From a virus: a stretch of 36,338 bases of DNA. A model generated the notes under the pieces. The model was given only the letters and a program-made list of their open reading frames with translations. It was not told the DNA's origin and ran no database searches. Numbering within the stretch: position 1 is the stretch's first letter; each line of letters starts with the position of its first letter. A program made the position numbers and the translations under genes. The stretch lies in the IMG/VR virus record IMGVR_UViG_3300050343_000022, positions 1-36,338 of that record. The stretch is one strand, 5' to 3'. This document shows, in pieces, positions 6,838-14,466 of this stretch.

Positions 6838-8481
6838 ATGGCTATATTTAGAGGAGCAGGAGGACCAGGAGATGCCACAACAGATGCTGCTAATGAAGCT
6901 AGTGTAGCATCTACAAAGGCTGCTGAAGCTGCTGCATCTGCTACTGCTGCTGCGTCCTCTGCCACTTCTTCTGCTACCTCAGCAACTTCTGCCGATGCTG
7001 ATGCAACGTCAGCTTCTACTTCAGAAACTAATGCTGCTGCATCTGCTTCATCTGCAACTACTTCAGCAACTAACGCAGCTACTTCAGAAACTAACGCAGG
7101 GACTTCTGCTGCTAATGCAGCTATTTCTGCTACGTCTGCTGCTACATCTGCAACTAATGCAGCTACTTCAGAGACTAACTCTGCTACAAGTGAAGCAAAC
7201 GCTGCTACATCGGCTGCAACGGCTGCTGCAGAGGCTGCTGCAGCACTAGCTGCTTTTGATAACTTTGATGATAAATATTTAGGTGCTAAGGCATCTGACC
7301 CAACACTAGATAATGACGGTGACGCTTTAGTTGCTGGTGCATTATACTTTAACACTACTTCAGGTGTTATGAATGTGTACACTGGTTCTACTTGGGTAGC
7401 TGCTTATGTATCTGCTGCTGGTGTTTTACTTCAAGCTAACAACTTATCTGATGTTGCTAGTGCGTTAACGTCAAGAGCTAATCTTGGTTTAACTATAGGT
7501 ACTGATGTACAAGCACACTCTGCTGTACTAGATGCTACTACTGCATCATACACAACTGCTGAAGAGACTAAGTTAGCTGGTATAGAAGCCAGTGCTGACG
7601 TAACAGACGCAACTAATGTTACTGCTGCTGGTGCGTTAATGGATAGTGAAGTTACTAACTTAGCACAAGTTAAAGCATTTGATTCAACAGACTACGCAAC
7701 TGCTGCTCAAGGTACGTTAGCTGATAGTGCTATACAGCCTGGTGATAGTCCATCATTTGCTGGTTTAACAGTAGACACAAGCACACTTGCTGTTGACTCT
7801 ACAAACAACAGAGTTGGTATTGGTACTAGTAGTCCTACGGATCCATTAGATGTCGTAGGAACGATAAGAAGCAATGTTTCCTCCACAGGTGACTTTAACT
7901 TTAAAGCGACATCTACAGGTGGAGGACAATACCGTATTTATCCTGATGATGCAACTACTGCTAACCCAACCTGGTTTCATCAGACAAATAGTTCTGAAGA
8001 TCAAGCGTTTGTTATAGGTGGTGTGGAGAGGGTGCGTATCAACTCCAGTGGTAACGTTGGTATTGGTACGAGTAGTCCTAGTACAGAATTGGATGTTTCA
8101 GGTACAGTAAACGCTACATCATTTACAGGTAGTGGTTCATCTTTAAGTGGATTAGTTAGTCAGACATCTGCAACAGGCTCTGCTGAGATGCCGGCAGGTA
8201 CTACAGCACAACGAGACGTATCTCCTAGTGCTGGTTATTTAAGATTTAATTCTACTGATAGTTCTTTTGAGGGCTACGATGGCTCTGCATGGGGTGCTAT
8301 TGGTGGTGGAGGAGGAGCTTCAGGCGGAGGTTCTGATGCTATCTTCTACGAGAACGGACAAACTATTACTACAAGTTATTCAATAACAGCAAGTACTAAT
8401 GCAATGTCTACAGGGCCACTAACAGTTAATAGTGGTGTTTCAGTAACAGTCCCTAGTGGCTCAAGATGGGTGGTGTTATAA
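6838..8481 (+). CDS. Tail fibre / host-binding protein with Ala-Ser-Thr repeat shaft
   Basis: This 547-aa structural protein lies directly after the pqqA-like gene. Residues about 12-135 are an Ala/Ser/Thr/Asn low-complexity heptad region, probably a long trimeric coiled-coil shaft. A conserved FDDKYLGAKASDPTLDN segment follows, as in many marine phage fibres. Two RVGIGTSSP/NVGIGTSSP repeats (near 320 and 400) are beta-strand modules. The C-terminus is Gly-rich and ends VTVPSGSRWVVL, a module repeated in the next gene. AAGGA precedes the ATG. The receptor cannot be predicted. Confidence 0.85.
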   Translation: MAIFRGAGGPGDATTDAANEASVASTKAAEAAASATAAASSATSSATSATSADADATSASTSETNAAASASSATTSATNAATSETNAGTSAANAAISATSAATSATNAATSETNSATSEANAATSAATAAAEAAAALAAFDNFDDKYLGAKASDPTLDNDGDALVAGALYFNTTSGVMNVYTGSTWVAAYVSAAGVLLQANNLSDVASALTSRANLGLTIGTDVQAHSAVLDATTASYTTAEETKLAGIEASADVTDATNVTAAGALMDSEVTNLAQVKAFDSTDYATAAQGTLADSAIQPGDSPSFAGLTVDTSTLAVDSTNNRVGIGTSSPTDPLDVVGTIRSNVSSTGDFNFKATSTGGGQYRIYPDDATTANPTWFHQTNSSEDQAFVIGGVERVRINSSGNVGIGTSSPSTELDVSGTVNATSFTGSGSSLSGLVSQTSATGSAEMPAGTTAQRDVSPSAGYLRFNSTDSSFEGYDGSAWGAIGGGGGASGGGSDAIFYENGQTITTSYSITASTNAMSTGPLTVNSGVSVTVPSGSRWVVL

Positions 8482-8664
8482 ATGTCAATTACATTAAACG
8501 GATCGTCAGGAATACAGTTTCCTAACTTTATAGAGAACGAACAAAGCATTGACGCTGACTACACTATTGCAGCAACTAAGAACGCTGCAAGCATAGGTGA
8601 CATAGAGATTAGTAGTGGCGTTACAGTAACTGTAACAAGCGGTGGGAACTGGGTGATCTTATGA
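8482..8664 (+). CDS. 60-aa fibre C-terminal module duplicate
   Basis: This short protein begins MSITLNGSSGIQFP and ends VTVTSGGNWVIL. That end parallels the C-terminus of the 547-aa fibre immediately upstream, which looks like duplication of one end module as a separate gene. It starts right after the fibre stop and overlaps the next start by 4 bases. It is probably a small fibre tip or trimerisation subunit; no function is known. Confidence 0.75.
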   Translation: MSITLNGSSGIQFPNFIENEQSIDADYTIAATKNAASIGDIEISSGVTVTVTSGGNWVIL

Positions 8665-9137
8665 GTACGTTAAGAGTTGACAGCATACAAGACACTGCTG
8701 GTGCTGATAATCAAGGCAAGATATTACAAGTTGTGCATAACACTACTCCTGTAGCCAGATATCAAGCTACCGTTACAACGTTTACAGATACTGGTTTTTC
8801 AGTAACTATTACGCCTAAATTTGCAAACAGTAAAATTAAAATAAATGTTTCATCAACTGTTTATGCTACTAGTCATTATGTTTATTTAGATATTTATAGA
8901 AACGGTACAACAAGTGTAAGTGGAGATACTACTAACGGTCTTACAGGAGGTACATCTTATTACACAACATACTGGCAAAACGTATCTGCGTTTGCATTTG
9001 ATTCTCCAAATACAACTTCTGCGGTTACTTATGATATTTTTGCAAAAACTGTAAGCGGTCAGGTTATTGTTGGCTTTGGAACTAGCACAATTTATCCAAA
9101 TGCAGTTTATATATCAGCTACGGAGATTGCACAATGA
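8661..9137 (+). CDS. Fibre-associated structural protein
   Basis: This 158-aa protein starts MSTLRVDSIQDTAGADNQGKI, an N-terminal module common in marine phage fibre proteins, and is otherwise beta-rich. The ATG overlaps the preceding stop (ATGA). It probably forms part of the tail fibre or a decoration bound to it. Paralogous starts (MSTIKVDTIK, MSTLKTGKVK, MSTIAVNAIT) occur in three further genes of this cluster. Confidence 0.72.
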   Translation: MSTLRVDSIQDTAGADNQGKILQVVHNTTPVARYQATVTTFTDTGFSVTITPKFANSKIKINVSSTVYATSHYVYLDIYRNGTTSVSGDTTNGLTGGTSYYTTYWQNVSAFAFDSPNTTSAVTYDIFAKTVSGQVIVGFGTSTIYPNAVYISATEIAQ

Positions 9138-9448
9138 TTAACTTAGACGGAATTGCTGATAAATCAGATGCACTTGTGTCTTTACGTCCTGACGCACAAT
9201 GGGCAATGCGTGGTAATGAGCTTGAGTGGTTAGACACAGAGCAAACACAGCCAACTGACGCAGAGATAGACGCTGAAGTAATTAGACTGCAAGCTGAATA
9301 CGATGCTAAACAGTACGCAAGAGACAGAGCAACTGCTTATCCATCAATCCAAGAACAACTCGACATGCAGTACTGGGATAGTGTGAATGGTACAACTACT
9401 TGGAAGGATGCTATTGCTGCTGTTAAGACGGAGAATCCTAAGCCATGA
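9134..9448 (+). CDS. Fibre-cluster accessory protein, tail-chaperone-like
   Basis: This 104-aa protein has an N-terminal half rich in acidic residues and a C-terminal segment with YPSIQEQLDMQYWD and a final TTWKDAIAAVKTENPKP. Such endings are known to me from phage XkdW/DUF4376-type tail proteins encoded beside fibre genes, where they are thought to aid fibre assembly. It overlaps both neighbours by 4 bases, fitting a coupled operon. Confidence 0.65.
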   Translation: MINLDGIADKSDALVSLRPDAQWAMRGNELEWLDTEQTQPTDAEIDAEVIRLQAEYDAKQYARDRATAYPSIQEQLDMQYWDSVNGTTTWKDAIAAVKTENPKP

Positions 9449-9780
9449 GTACAATCAAGGTAGACACGATTAAGAACACCAGCAACGTAGAAGTATATAC
9501 CTGCAAGGCGTGGGTTAACTTTAGAGGCACAAGTACTGTAGCAATCAGAGCATCTGGGAATGTGAGTAGCGTAACTGATAGTGGCACTGGAATTTACGTA
9601 GTAAACTTTGAAACAGCAATGACAGATGCAAGTTATTCAACTGTGGTTACTTGTGAACAAGCTGAGTTTGCTGGTATGGGATCTCCTACAACTTCATCTA
9701 TAACGGTTTATTGTGTAACACGACAAGATAGTTTATCTCGTTCAGACAACGAATTTATGAACGTAGCAGTCTTTAGGTAA
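9445..9780 (+). CDS. Small fibre-like structural protein
   Basis: This 111-aa beta-rich protein begins MSTIKVDTIKNTSNVEVYTCKAWVNF. The central NVSSVTDSGTGIYVVNF motif recurs almost unchanged in the next gene (9786-10211), so the two are paralogues from local duplication. It is likely a fibre tip or adhesin subunit. Its start overlaps the previous stop. Confidence 0.72.
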   Translation: MSTIKVDTIKNTSNVEVYTCKAWVNFRGTSTVAIRASGNVSSVTDSGTGIYVVNFETAMTDASYSTVVTCEQAEFAGMGSPTTSSITVYCVTRQDSLSRSDNEFMNVAVFR

Positions 9781-9785
9781 ATCAA

Positions 9786-10211
9786 ATGAGTACACTTAAA
9801 ACAGGAAAAGTAAAGACAACAACAATAGCTGACGAGTTAGACACAGAATCTACTGCGGTCACTAATGTAATTAACGGATCTGCAAAGGCTTGGGTTGATT
9901 ATAATGGACTAGGTGCTACCATAAGAGATTCGTTTAATATATCTAGTGTTACTGACTCTGGAACAGGAGAGTTTGATGTAAATTTTACAACTGCGTTTTC
10001 TGATGCAAACTATTGTGTTGTTGCAGCAATGTCTGTTTATAGTTTTAACAGTGGAGGAAGTCAAGCGTCAGCTTGGTTGTCATCTGTTTCTACAGGAGAC
10101 GTTGGTAGTACTTACGGAAATAAAACAACAAGTCAGTGTAGATTAAATTGCGCTATAAACGGAAACTCTAAAAATGATCCTGTTCATGTTGGAGCAGTGT
10201 TTTTTAAATAA
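9786..10211 (+). CDS. Small fibre-like structural protein, paralogue of the preceding one
   Basis: This 141-aa protein shares the SAKAWVDYNG start of its core and an ISSVTDSGTGEFDVNF motif with the 9445-9780 product. It diverges in the C-terminal part, as expected for receptor-binding tips under selection. Five bases separate it from the previous gene. There are two Cys in the distal half and no membrane segment. Confidence 0.72.
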   Translation: MSTLKTGKVKTTTIADELDTESTAVTNVINGSAKAWVDYNGLGATIRDSFNISSVTDSGTGEFDVNFTTAFSDANYCVVAAMSVYSFNSGGSQASAWLSSVSTGDVGSTYGNKTTSQCRLNCAINGNSKNDPVHVGAVFFK

Positions 10212-10220
10212 GGAGCAATA

Positions 10221-10409
10221 ATGGATAAAAGAATTATATATCCCACAGATGACGGAGGAGTTGCAGTCATAGTGCCTGCTCCTAATTGTGGATTAACAAT
10301 AGAACAGATAGCAGAGAAGGATGTACCTGCTGGCAAGGAATATCAGATTGTAGATGTAATTGACATTCCTGGTGATAGAACTTTTAGAAATGCTTGGGAG
10401 TATTCATAA
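10221..10409 (+). CDS. Conserved 62-aa fibre-cluster protein
   Basis: The protein opens MDKRIIYPTDDGGVAVIVP and ends GDRTFRNAWEYS, a pattern I recall from many phages in a pair with a small helical protein like the next gene. It is probably a fibre-assembly chaperone or a structural accessory; the function is unproven. AAGGAG is a strong ribosome-binding site. Its stop overlaps the next start (TAATG). Confidence 0.7.
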   Translation: MDKRIIYPTDDGGVAVIVPAPNCGLTIEQIAEKDVPAGKEYQIVDVIDIPGDRTFRNAWEYS

Positions 10410-10648
10410 TGCCAATTGTAACAAACTTAACTAAAGCAAAGACTATTGCACATGAGATGCGTAGAGCTAAACGTGAGGAAGAGTTTAAGCCACACGATGA
10501 AGTAATTATGAAGCAGATACCAGGGGCTGATGCCGATGCTGCTGAGACTGCTAGAGTAGCTGTTAGGGCTAAGTACGAAACAGTCCAGACTAACATCGAT
10601 GCTGCTATTAATGAAACAGAGTTGCTTAATGTTGTGGAGAGTATGTAA
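10409..10648 (+). CDS. 79-aa helical accessory protein (tail-chaperone-like)
   Basis: The ATG at 10409 is preferred over the in-frame ATG at 10394: it overlaps the upstream stop as TAATG and has GGGAG 8 bases before it, and the protein then begins MPIVTNLTKAKTIAHEMRR. The product is almost wholly helical and charged. It pairs with the preceding 62-aa protein, a pairing usual in phages. It probably helps fold or attach fibres. Confidence 0.7.
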   Translation: MPIVTNLTKAKTIAHEMRRAKREEEFKPHDEVIMKQIPGADADAAETARVAVRAKYETVQTNIDAAINETELLNVVESM

Positions 10649-11454
10649 TGAGTAAAGTTGTTATTCAGGGACACGCTAGTGGGACAGGTGACTTTACCAT
10701 TGCTGCTCCTAATAGCGACACTGATAGAACTTTGACGCTACCTGATGAAGCTGGAGAAGTTTTAGTAACTGACGGCACTACGTTAGTAGTTGATAATACT
10801 AATGACAGAGTTGGTATTGGTACAAGTAGTCCGTCTGCTAAACTTCATGTGTCTAACAATCAAGGCGGTGGTGTTGGACGTATATTGCTTGATGCTAATG
10901 TTTCAAGCGGTTATGAAACAAGCCTTAATGTTACAGATACAGGATTTGAAATAACTTCAAAAAGTAATTCTAGACCAATTATTTTTAATGCAGGGACAAC
11001 TCCAGCAGAACATATGCGTATCGACGGCAGTGGTCGTGTTACTACACCAAATCAACCATCTTTTCATGCTCATGCTAATTTCAATTTAAATCACGGATCA
11101 TCTCCAACTACATATGTTTGGAATCTAACTCAACATAATATAGGTAATCATTACAATACAACAACTGGCAGATTTACAGTTCCTGTTGCTGGTAGATATT
11201 TTTTTAGTGTTGAAGCATTACAAAATGTTGGCGCAAGTTCTTACTACACAAGAGTGTATTTATTTAAAAATGGTGCTTTATATATTGATGGTTTAAATAG
11301 TGCATTGCTTCAAGGGAATTATGGAAAAGTTCATATCAATGCGGTTGTAGAAGCAGCAGCAAACGACTACTTTGAAACTGTTTTTGTAAGCAATAATGGA
11401 GCAGCATATGTATACGCAACTTATTCGTATTTTTCTGGGCATTTATTAGGATAA
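10648..11454 (+). CDS. Fibre protein with C1q-like C-terminal domain
   Basis: This 268-aa protein has three parts: an N-terminal segment like MSKVVIQGHASGTGDFTI with TLTLPDEAGEVLVTDG, a GIGTSSPSAKLHV beta repeat near residue 55, and a C-terminal domain from about residue 135. That domain (RFTVPVAGRYFFSVEAL, VYLFKNG, TYSYFSGHLL) has the strand pattern of trimeric C1q/TNF-like heads. Such heads are used as ligand-binding tips. It shares the repeat with the main fibre at 6838, so modules are being shuffled inside this cluster. Confidence 0.78.
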   Translation: MSKVVIQGHASGTGDFTIAAPNSDTDRTLTLPDEAGEVLVTDGTTLVVDNTNDRVGIGTSSPSAKLHVSNNQGGGVGRILLDANVSSGYETSLNVTDTGFEITSKSNSRPIIFNAGTTPAEHMRIDGSGRVTTPNQPSFHAHANFNLNHGSSPTTYVWNLTQHNIGNHYNTTTGRFTVPVAGRYFFSVEALQNVGASSYYTRVYLFKNGALYIDGLNSALLQGNYGKVHINAVVEAAANDYFETVFVSNNGAAYVYATYSYFSGHLLG

Positions 11455-11457
11455 AAA

Positions 11458-11718
11458 ATGGCAACTTACACAGTAACATTAACAACAGCAGAAGATAAAT
11501 CATTACGCTATATATCAGCATCAGCGCAAGATTGGATTAACAATGCGACAAAGAACAGAGCAAGAGTAGCTAAAGAAGAAATTATTGCTAAGTTAGTTGC
11601 TCACTGTAATGCTAATAGTATTGCAATAGCTACTGGAGAAGATGCTCAAGTTACTCAAGCATTTGATCTTGGTGTTGTTCAATTCTTAGCTGATGTACCT
11701 GCACCGGAGCTACCGTAA
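11458..11718 (+). CDS. 86-aa fibre-cluster protein, function unknown
   Basis: The product begins MATYTVTLTTAEDKSLRY and continues as a helical, mildly acidic protein with no Cys pair or membrane segment. It sits between two fibre genes, three bases after the first, and its stop overlaps the start of the next as TAATG. Similar short proteins accompany phage fibres and may be chaperones. This is inferred from place only. Confidence 0.68.
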   Translation: MATYTVTLTTAEDKSLRYISASAQDWINNATKNRARVAKEEIIAKLVAHCNANSIAIATGEDAQVTQAFDLGVVQFLADVPAPELP

Positions 11719-12836
11719 TGAGTACAATCGCAGTCAATGCAATTACAGATGCCAATGCTGGTAACACAACAAGCATCAATGGAGTTACGCCTAATACATC
11801 TAACGTAATCGGTAAGAATAAGATTATGAACGGTGCAATGACTATTGATCAGAGGAATGCTGGTGCAAGTATTGACACAGGTCAATATTATAATTATACA
11901 GTTGATCGGTGGGTTGCTTTTAACAACGTAGGCACAGGTAAATATACAATCCAACAAAACGCTGGGAGTGTTACTCCACCAGAAAACTTTGCAAGCTATG
12001 TAGGAGCAACATCTTCGTCTGCTTACACATCACTAGGGTCAACAGATTCTTTTAGTTTATATCAAAGAATAGAAGGATTAAATACATCAGATTTAGGTTT
12101 TGGTAAATCAACAGCTAAATCAATTACTTTATCTTTTTATGTTAGATCTAGTTTAACTGGTACTTTTGGTGGTGTAATTGCTAGTAATAACAGAACAAGA
12201 ACTTATCCTTTTACTTACGCAATTAGCAATGCCAACACTTGGGAAAAGAAAACAATCACTATTGCTGGAGATACTAGCGGAACATGGTTAACAACTAATG
12301 GAATTGGCGTAGAACTTATTTTTCAGTTAGGGGCAGGTTCAGGTCTTTTAGGAACAGCAGGTCAGTGGGCAAGTGCTAACGTAACAGGAGTTACTGGAGC
12401 AACTAACCTTGTTAGTACAAATGGTGCTACTTGGTATCTTACAGGAGTACAACTAGAAGCTGGATCATCAGCTACTGAGTTTGAGCATAGACCGTATGGG
12501 ACTGAGTTAAGTCTGTGTCAGAGGTATTACTTTAGGACTGCCAGTATTGCAAGTTATCCTACAGTTGCCATTGGATATTTAAATACATCAACACAAGCTA
12601 ATTTTAGTTTTCAATTTCCAGTTGAAATGAGAGCATCTCCCTCATCTTCTTATAGTGGATGTAGAATTAGATATCAAGGAGGTAGCGGAACTATTTCTGG
12701 TATTGCTTCTACATTTGCCAGTTCATCTCACGCAGAGTTAGGAATAACTACAAGTTCAATACCAACAGGTTATCCTGTTGGACTACAAATAAACGGTAAT
12801 GCTACAAACTTTGTAGCTTTTAGTGCGGAGCTATAA
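11718..12836 (+). CDS. Receptor-binding-type tail fibre protein
   Basis: This 372-aa protein begins with the cluster's MSTIAVNAITDANAGN module. A NKIMNGAMTIDQRN segment (near residue 35) then introduces a large beta-sandwich, with WYLTGVQLEAGSSATEFEHRPYG near residue 240; this combination is frequent in phage receptor-binding proteins with a carbohydrate-binding-like fold. The C-terminal 110 residues are a distinct beta domain. It probably contacts the host surface directly; its ligand is unknown. Confidence 0.8.
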   Translation: MSTIAVNAITDANAGNTTSINGVTPNTSNVIGKNKIMNGAMTIDQRNAGASIDTGQYYNYTVDRWVAFNNVGTGKYTIQQNAGSVTPPENFASYVGATSSSAYTSLGSTDSFSLYQRIEGLNTSDLGFGKSTAKSITLSFYVRSSLTGTFGGVIASNNRTRTYPFTYAISNANTWEKKTITIAGDTSGTWLTTNGIGVELIFQLGAGSGLLGTAGQWASANVTGVTGATNLVSTNGATWYLTGVQLEAGSSATEFEHRPYGTELSLCQRYYFRTASIASYPTVAIGYLNTSTQANFSFQFPVEMRASPSSSYSGCRIRYQGGSGTISGIASTFASSSHAELGITTSSIPTGYPVGLQINGNATNFVAFSAEL

Positions 12837-12992
12837 ATGTATAAATTATCACCATCGGAAGAAGGAATAACGTTTAGTGTAATTCGTGTAACAGACAATG
12901 TTGCTATACCTTTTGACGAAGCAAACAGAGACTATCAAGAATACTTAGAATGGTTGGCAGAAGGTAACACACCGGAGGCTGCGGATGAGTGA
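12837..12992 (+). CDS. 51-aa acidic protein, function unknown
   Basis: The ORF runs from the ATG just after the fibre stop to a TGA that overlaps the start of the next gene by 8 bases. The product begins MYKLSPSEEGITFSVIRV and ends in an acidic tail. It resembles short phage proteins built of a beta hairpin plus helix that accompany fibres. Coupling on both sides supports it being real. Confidence 0.62.
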   Translation: MYKLSPSEEGITFSVIRVTDNVAIPFDEANRDYQEYLEWLAEGNTPEAADE

Positions 12993-13260
12993 TGCTAGAT
13001 TAAAGAGAGCAGGTGTATCAGGGTTTAACAAACCTAAGCGTACACCTAACCATCCTAAGAAGTCTCATGTTGTTGTAGCTAAAGAGGGTGACAAAGTTAA
13101 GACTATAAGGTTTGGTCAGCAGGGAGTATCAGGTGCAGGTAAGTCTCCTAAAACAGCATCAGAGAAGGCTAGACGTAAATCATTTAAAGCAAGACACGCT
13201 AAGAACATATCTAAAGGTAAGATGTCAGCAGCATATTGGGCTAATAAGGAGAAATGGTAA
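12985..13260 (+). CDS. Basic phage protein of the DUF6321 type
   Basis: This 91-aa, strongly basic protein starts MSDARLKRAGVSGFNKPKRTP and ends KMSAAYWANKEKW. The sequence is close to a family I remember as DUF6321, found widely in marine podoviruses, of unknown function. Its charge suggests DNA or capsid-interior binding. It overlaps the genes on both sides (ATGAGTGA before, TAATG after). Confidence 0.75.
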   Translation: MSDARLKRAGVSGFNKPKRTPNHPKKSHVVVAKEGDKVKTIRFGQQGVSGAGKSPKTASEKARRKSFKARHAKNISKGKMSAAYWANKEKW

Positions 13261-13415
13261 TGCCAGCTAAAAAAGGATTGTACGCAAATATTCATGCTAA
13301 ACGTAAACGCATTAAAGCAGGTTCTGGTGAGCGTATGCGTAAAGTAGGTAGTGCTGGTTCTCCTACTGCTACAGCGTTTAAGAAAGCTAAACGAACAGCT
13401 AAGAAAGCTAAATAA
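13260..13415 (+). CDS. 51-aa very basic protein
   Basis: The ORF begins MPAKKGLYANIHAKRKRI and contains GSGERMRKVGS, ending in Lys/Ala repeats. Its start overlaps the upstream stop and its stop overlaps the downstream start, both as TAATG. Such small Lys-rich proteins follow the DUF6321 gene in related phages, as I recall. A role in DNA compaction or as a minor virion protein is inferred. Confidence 0.7.
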   Translation: MPAKKGLYANIHAKRKRIKAGSGERMRKVGSAGSPTATAFKKAKRTAKKAK

Positions 13416-13606
13416 TGGAAGATCTAAATCAACAAATAGGTAGGCTAGAAGCACAGGTAGAGTCTTTACAGCGTCAGATGGAACAGTTGCGTATAGACGT
13501 TCAAGGAATGACTGAAGTAGTAACTAAATGGAAAGGTGCTGGTGTACTGCTACTAATACTAGGTGCTTCCTTTGGGTGGCTAGTAGACCTTATCCTTAAC
13601 AGATGA
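13415..13606 (+). CDS. Holin-like protein: coiled coil plus one membrane segment
   Basis: This 63-aa protein has an N-terminal amphipathic coiled coil (residues 1-38, LNQQIGRLEAQVESLQRQM region) and one hydrophobic segment, GVLLLILGASFGWLVDLIL, at about 43-61. That plan and the gene's place directly before a spanin-like lipoprotein suggest a small holin or membrane lysis protein. The overlap with the next gene is 4 bases. A structural membrane-binding role is the main alternative. Confidence 0.62.
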   Translation: MEDLNQQIGRLEAQVESLQRQMEQLRIDVQGMTEVVTKWKGAGVLLLILGASFGWLVDLILNR

Positions 13607-14019
13607 TTAGAAAGTACTTGATTTTATTGTCAATATGTGCTATAATATCCTTACAAGGATGTACTGCATTAGGAATTGCTAAAGCTATAATGCCAGGTAA
13701 ATCTGGTACTAATGTCAATGCTAATGCTCAGGTAGGTAAAGAGAATACACAGCAGGTAGTAGGTCAACAAGACAACACCAAGATCGAAGGTGAGAATGTT
13801 AATGTTAGTCAGAAGGAAAATGACACCAGCATTAACACATCTAAAGTAGATAGCCTAGTGCAAAATAATACTAATGTACCACTGTGGTACTTATTGTTGT
13901 TGGTATTAGGGTGGTTACTTCCTAGCCCACAAGAGATATGGAATGGGTTTATCGGATCAATAGAAAGATTAATTCATGGCAAGAACAGTAAGCGTAGCAA
14001 AAACACTAGACTCAAGTAG
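13603..14019 (+). CDS. Lipoprotein with C-terminal membrane segment, u-spanin-like
   Basis: This 138-aa protein has an N-terminal lipoprotein signal with the lipobox LQGC (Cys20), a hydrophilic Asn/Gln-rich periplasmic stretch (about 32-91), and a transmembrane helix PLWYLLLLVLGWLL at 93-106 followed by a basic tail. A lipid anchor at one end and a membrane helix at the other is the layout of unimolecular spanins, such as T1 gp11, which fuse inner and outer membranes in the last step of lysis. It sits after a holin-like gene. A non-lysis lipoprotein cannot be excluded. Confidence 0.65.
   Translation: MIRKYLILLSICAIISLQGCTALGIAKAIMPGKSGTNVNANAQVGKENTQQVVGQQDNTKIEGENVNVSQKENDTSINTSKVDSLVQNNTNVPLWYLLLLVLGWLLPSPQEIWNGFIGSIERLIHGKNSKRSKNTRLK
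13618..13646 (+). promoter_or_regulatory. Possible extended -10 promoter inside the u-spanin-like gene
   Basis: TTGATT (13618-13623) and a perfect TATAAT (13641-13646) are 17 bp apart, and the -10 is preceded by TGC as in extended -10 promoters. It lies within coding sequence near the gene's 5' end and could boost the tail-tube genes downstream. Being in coding DNA, it may be chance. Confidence 0.5.
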
Positions 14020-14344
14020 TAGTCCTGCTGCTAATGTAAAGCAAGTATTATTTACTGTACCTGCTAAAAACACAGGACTATGGTTAGTTAAATATATTAT
14101 TAGTTTAGATGGTAACGAAACACCAAAAGTTTATTGGTATGATTCTTCAGAGAATGAAGAGTATCTAATAGTTGCTGGTAAAAACTTAGGCGTTGGTGAA
14201 AGTATTTTACTAGATGGTCAAGCTTCTGTTGCAATGCAAGAGCATGACGAAATACGAATACAAAACTCAGGCACTACTCATGCAGTAACTTACTTATCAA
14301 CAATAGAATTACAACCAGCACAAGCAACACAATTTCATAACTAA
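13976..14344 (+). CDS. Beta-rich minor structural protein (probable)
   Basis: This 122-aa protein (MARTVSVAKTLDSSSSPAANVKQ start) has alternating strands and the motif GVGESILLDGQASVAMQEHDEI, like small phage head-tail or decoration proteins encoded before the tail-tube genes. It overlaps the u-spanin-like gene by 44 bases in another frame, so that gene's basic C-terminus is partly constrained by it. Function is not recognised. Confidence 0.68.
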   Translation: MARTVSVAKTLDSSSSPAANVKQVLFTVPAKNTGLWLVKYIISLDGNETPKVYWYDSSENEEYLIVAGKNLGVGESILLDGQASVAMQEHDEIRIQNSGTTHAVTYLSTIELQPAQATQFHN

Positions 14345-14356
14345 TAGGAGATAGAT

Positions 14357-14431
14357 ATGCCAGGATATGGATACGGTAAAAAGATGAAACCAATGAAGAA
14401 AAAGAAGAAACCAGTAAAGAAAAAGAAGTAA
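14357..14431 (+). CDS. 24-aa Lys-rich micro-protein
   Basis: AGGAG lies 6 bases before the ATG, and the ORF encodes MPGYGYGKKMKPM followed by a run of Lys. Very short Gly-Tyr/Lys proteins of this kind are seen before tail-tube A in some marine phages, as I recall. Its stop overlaps the next start (TAATG). The function is unknown. Confidence 0.55.
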   Translation: MPGYGYGKKMKPMKKKKKPVKKKK

Positions 14432-14466
14432 TGCCTAATAGCAAGAAAACCAAAAGGTTTAGATAA
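14431..14466 (+). CDS. 11-codon micro-ORF linking to tail-tube A
   Basis: MPNSKKTKRFR starts in a TAATG overlap with the previous stop and ends in a TAATG overlap with the tail-tube A start. The peptide may be meaningless, but the chain of overlaps would let ribosomes pass from the AGGAG at 14347 to the tail-tube gene, which otherwise has only a weak site. Confidence 0.4.
   Translation: MPNSKKTKRFR

Noticed and set aside
6995-7249. Leu/Gln-rich ORF in another plus frame inside the fibre gene
   Set aside because: Same cause: an out-of-frame reading of the repeat shaft.
6738-7382. 214-codon Ala/Val-rich minus-strand ORF
   Set aside because: It is the antisense shadow of the Ala/Ser/Thr repeat shaft of the fibre gene; repetitive GCT/ACT codons give an open reverse frame.
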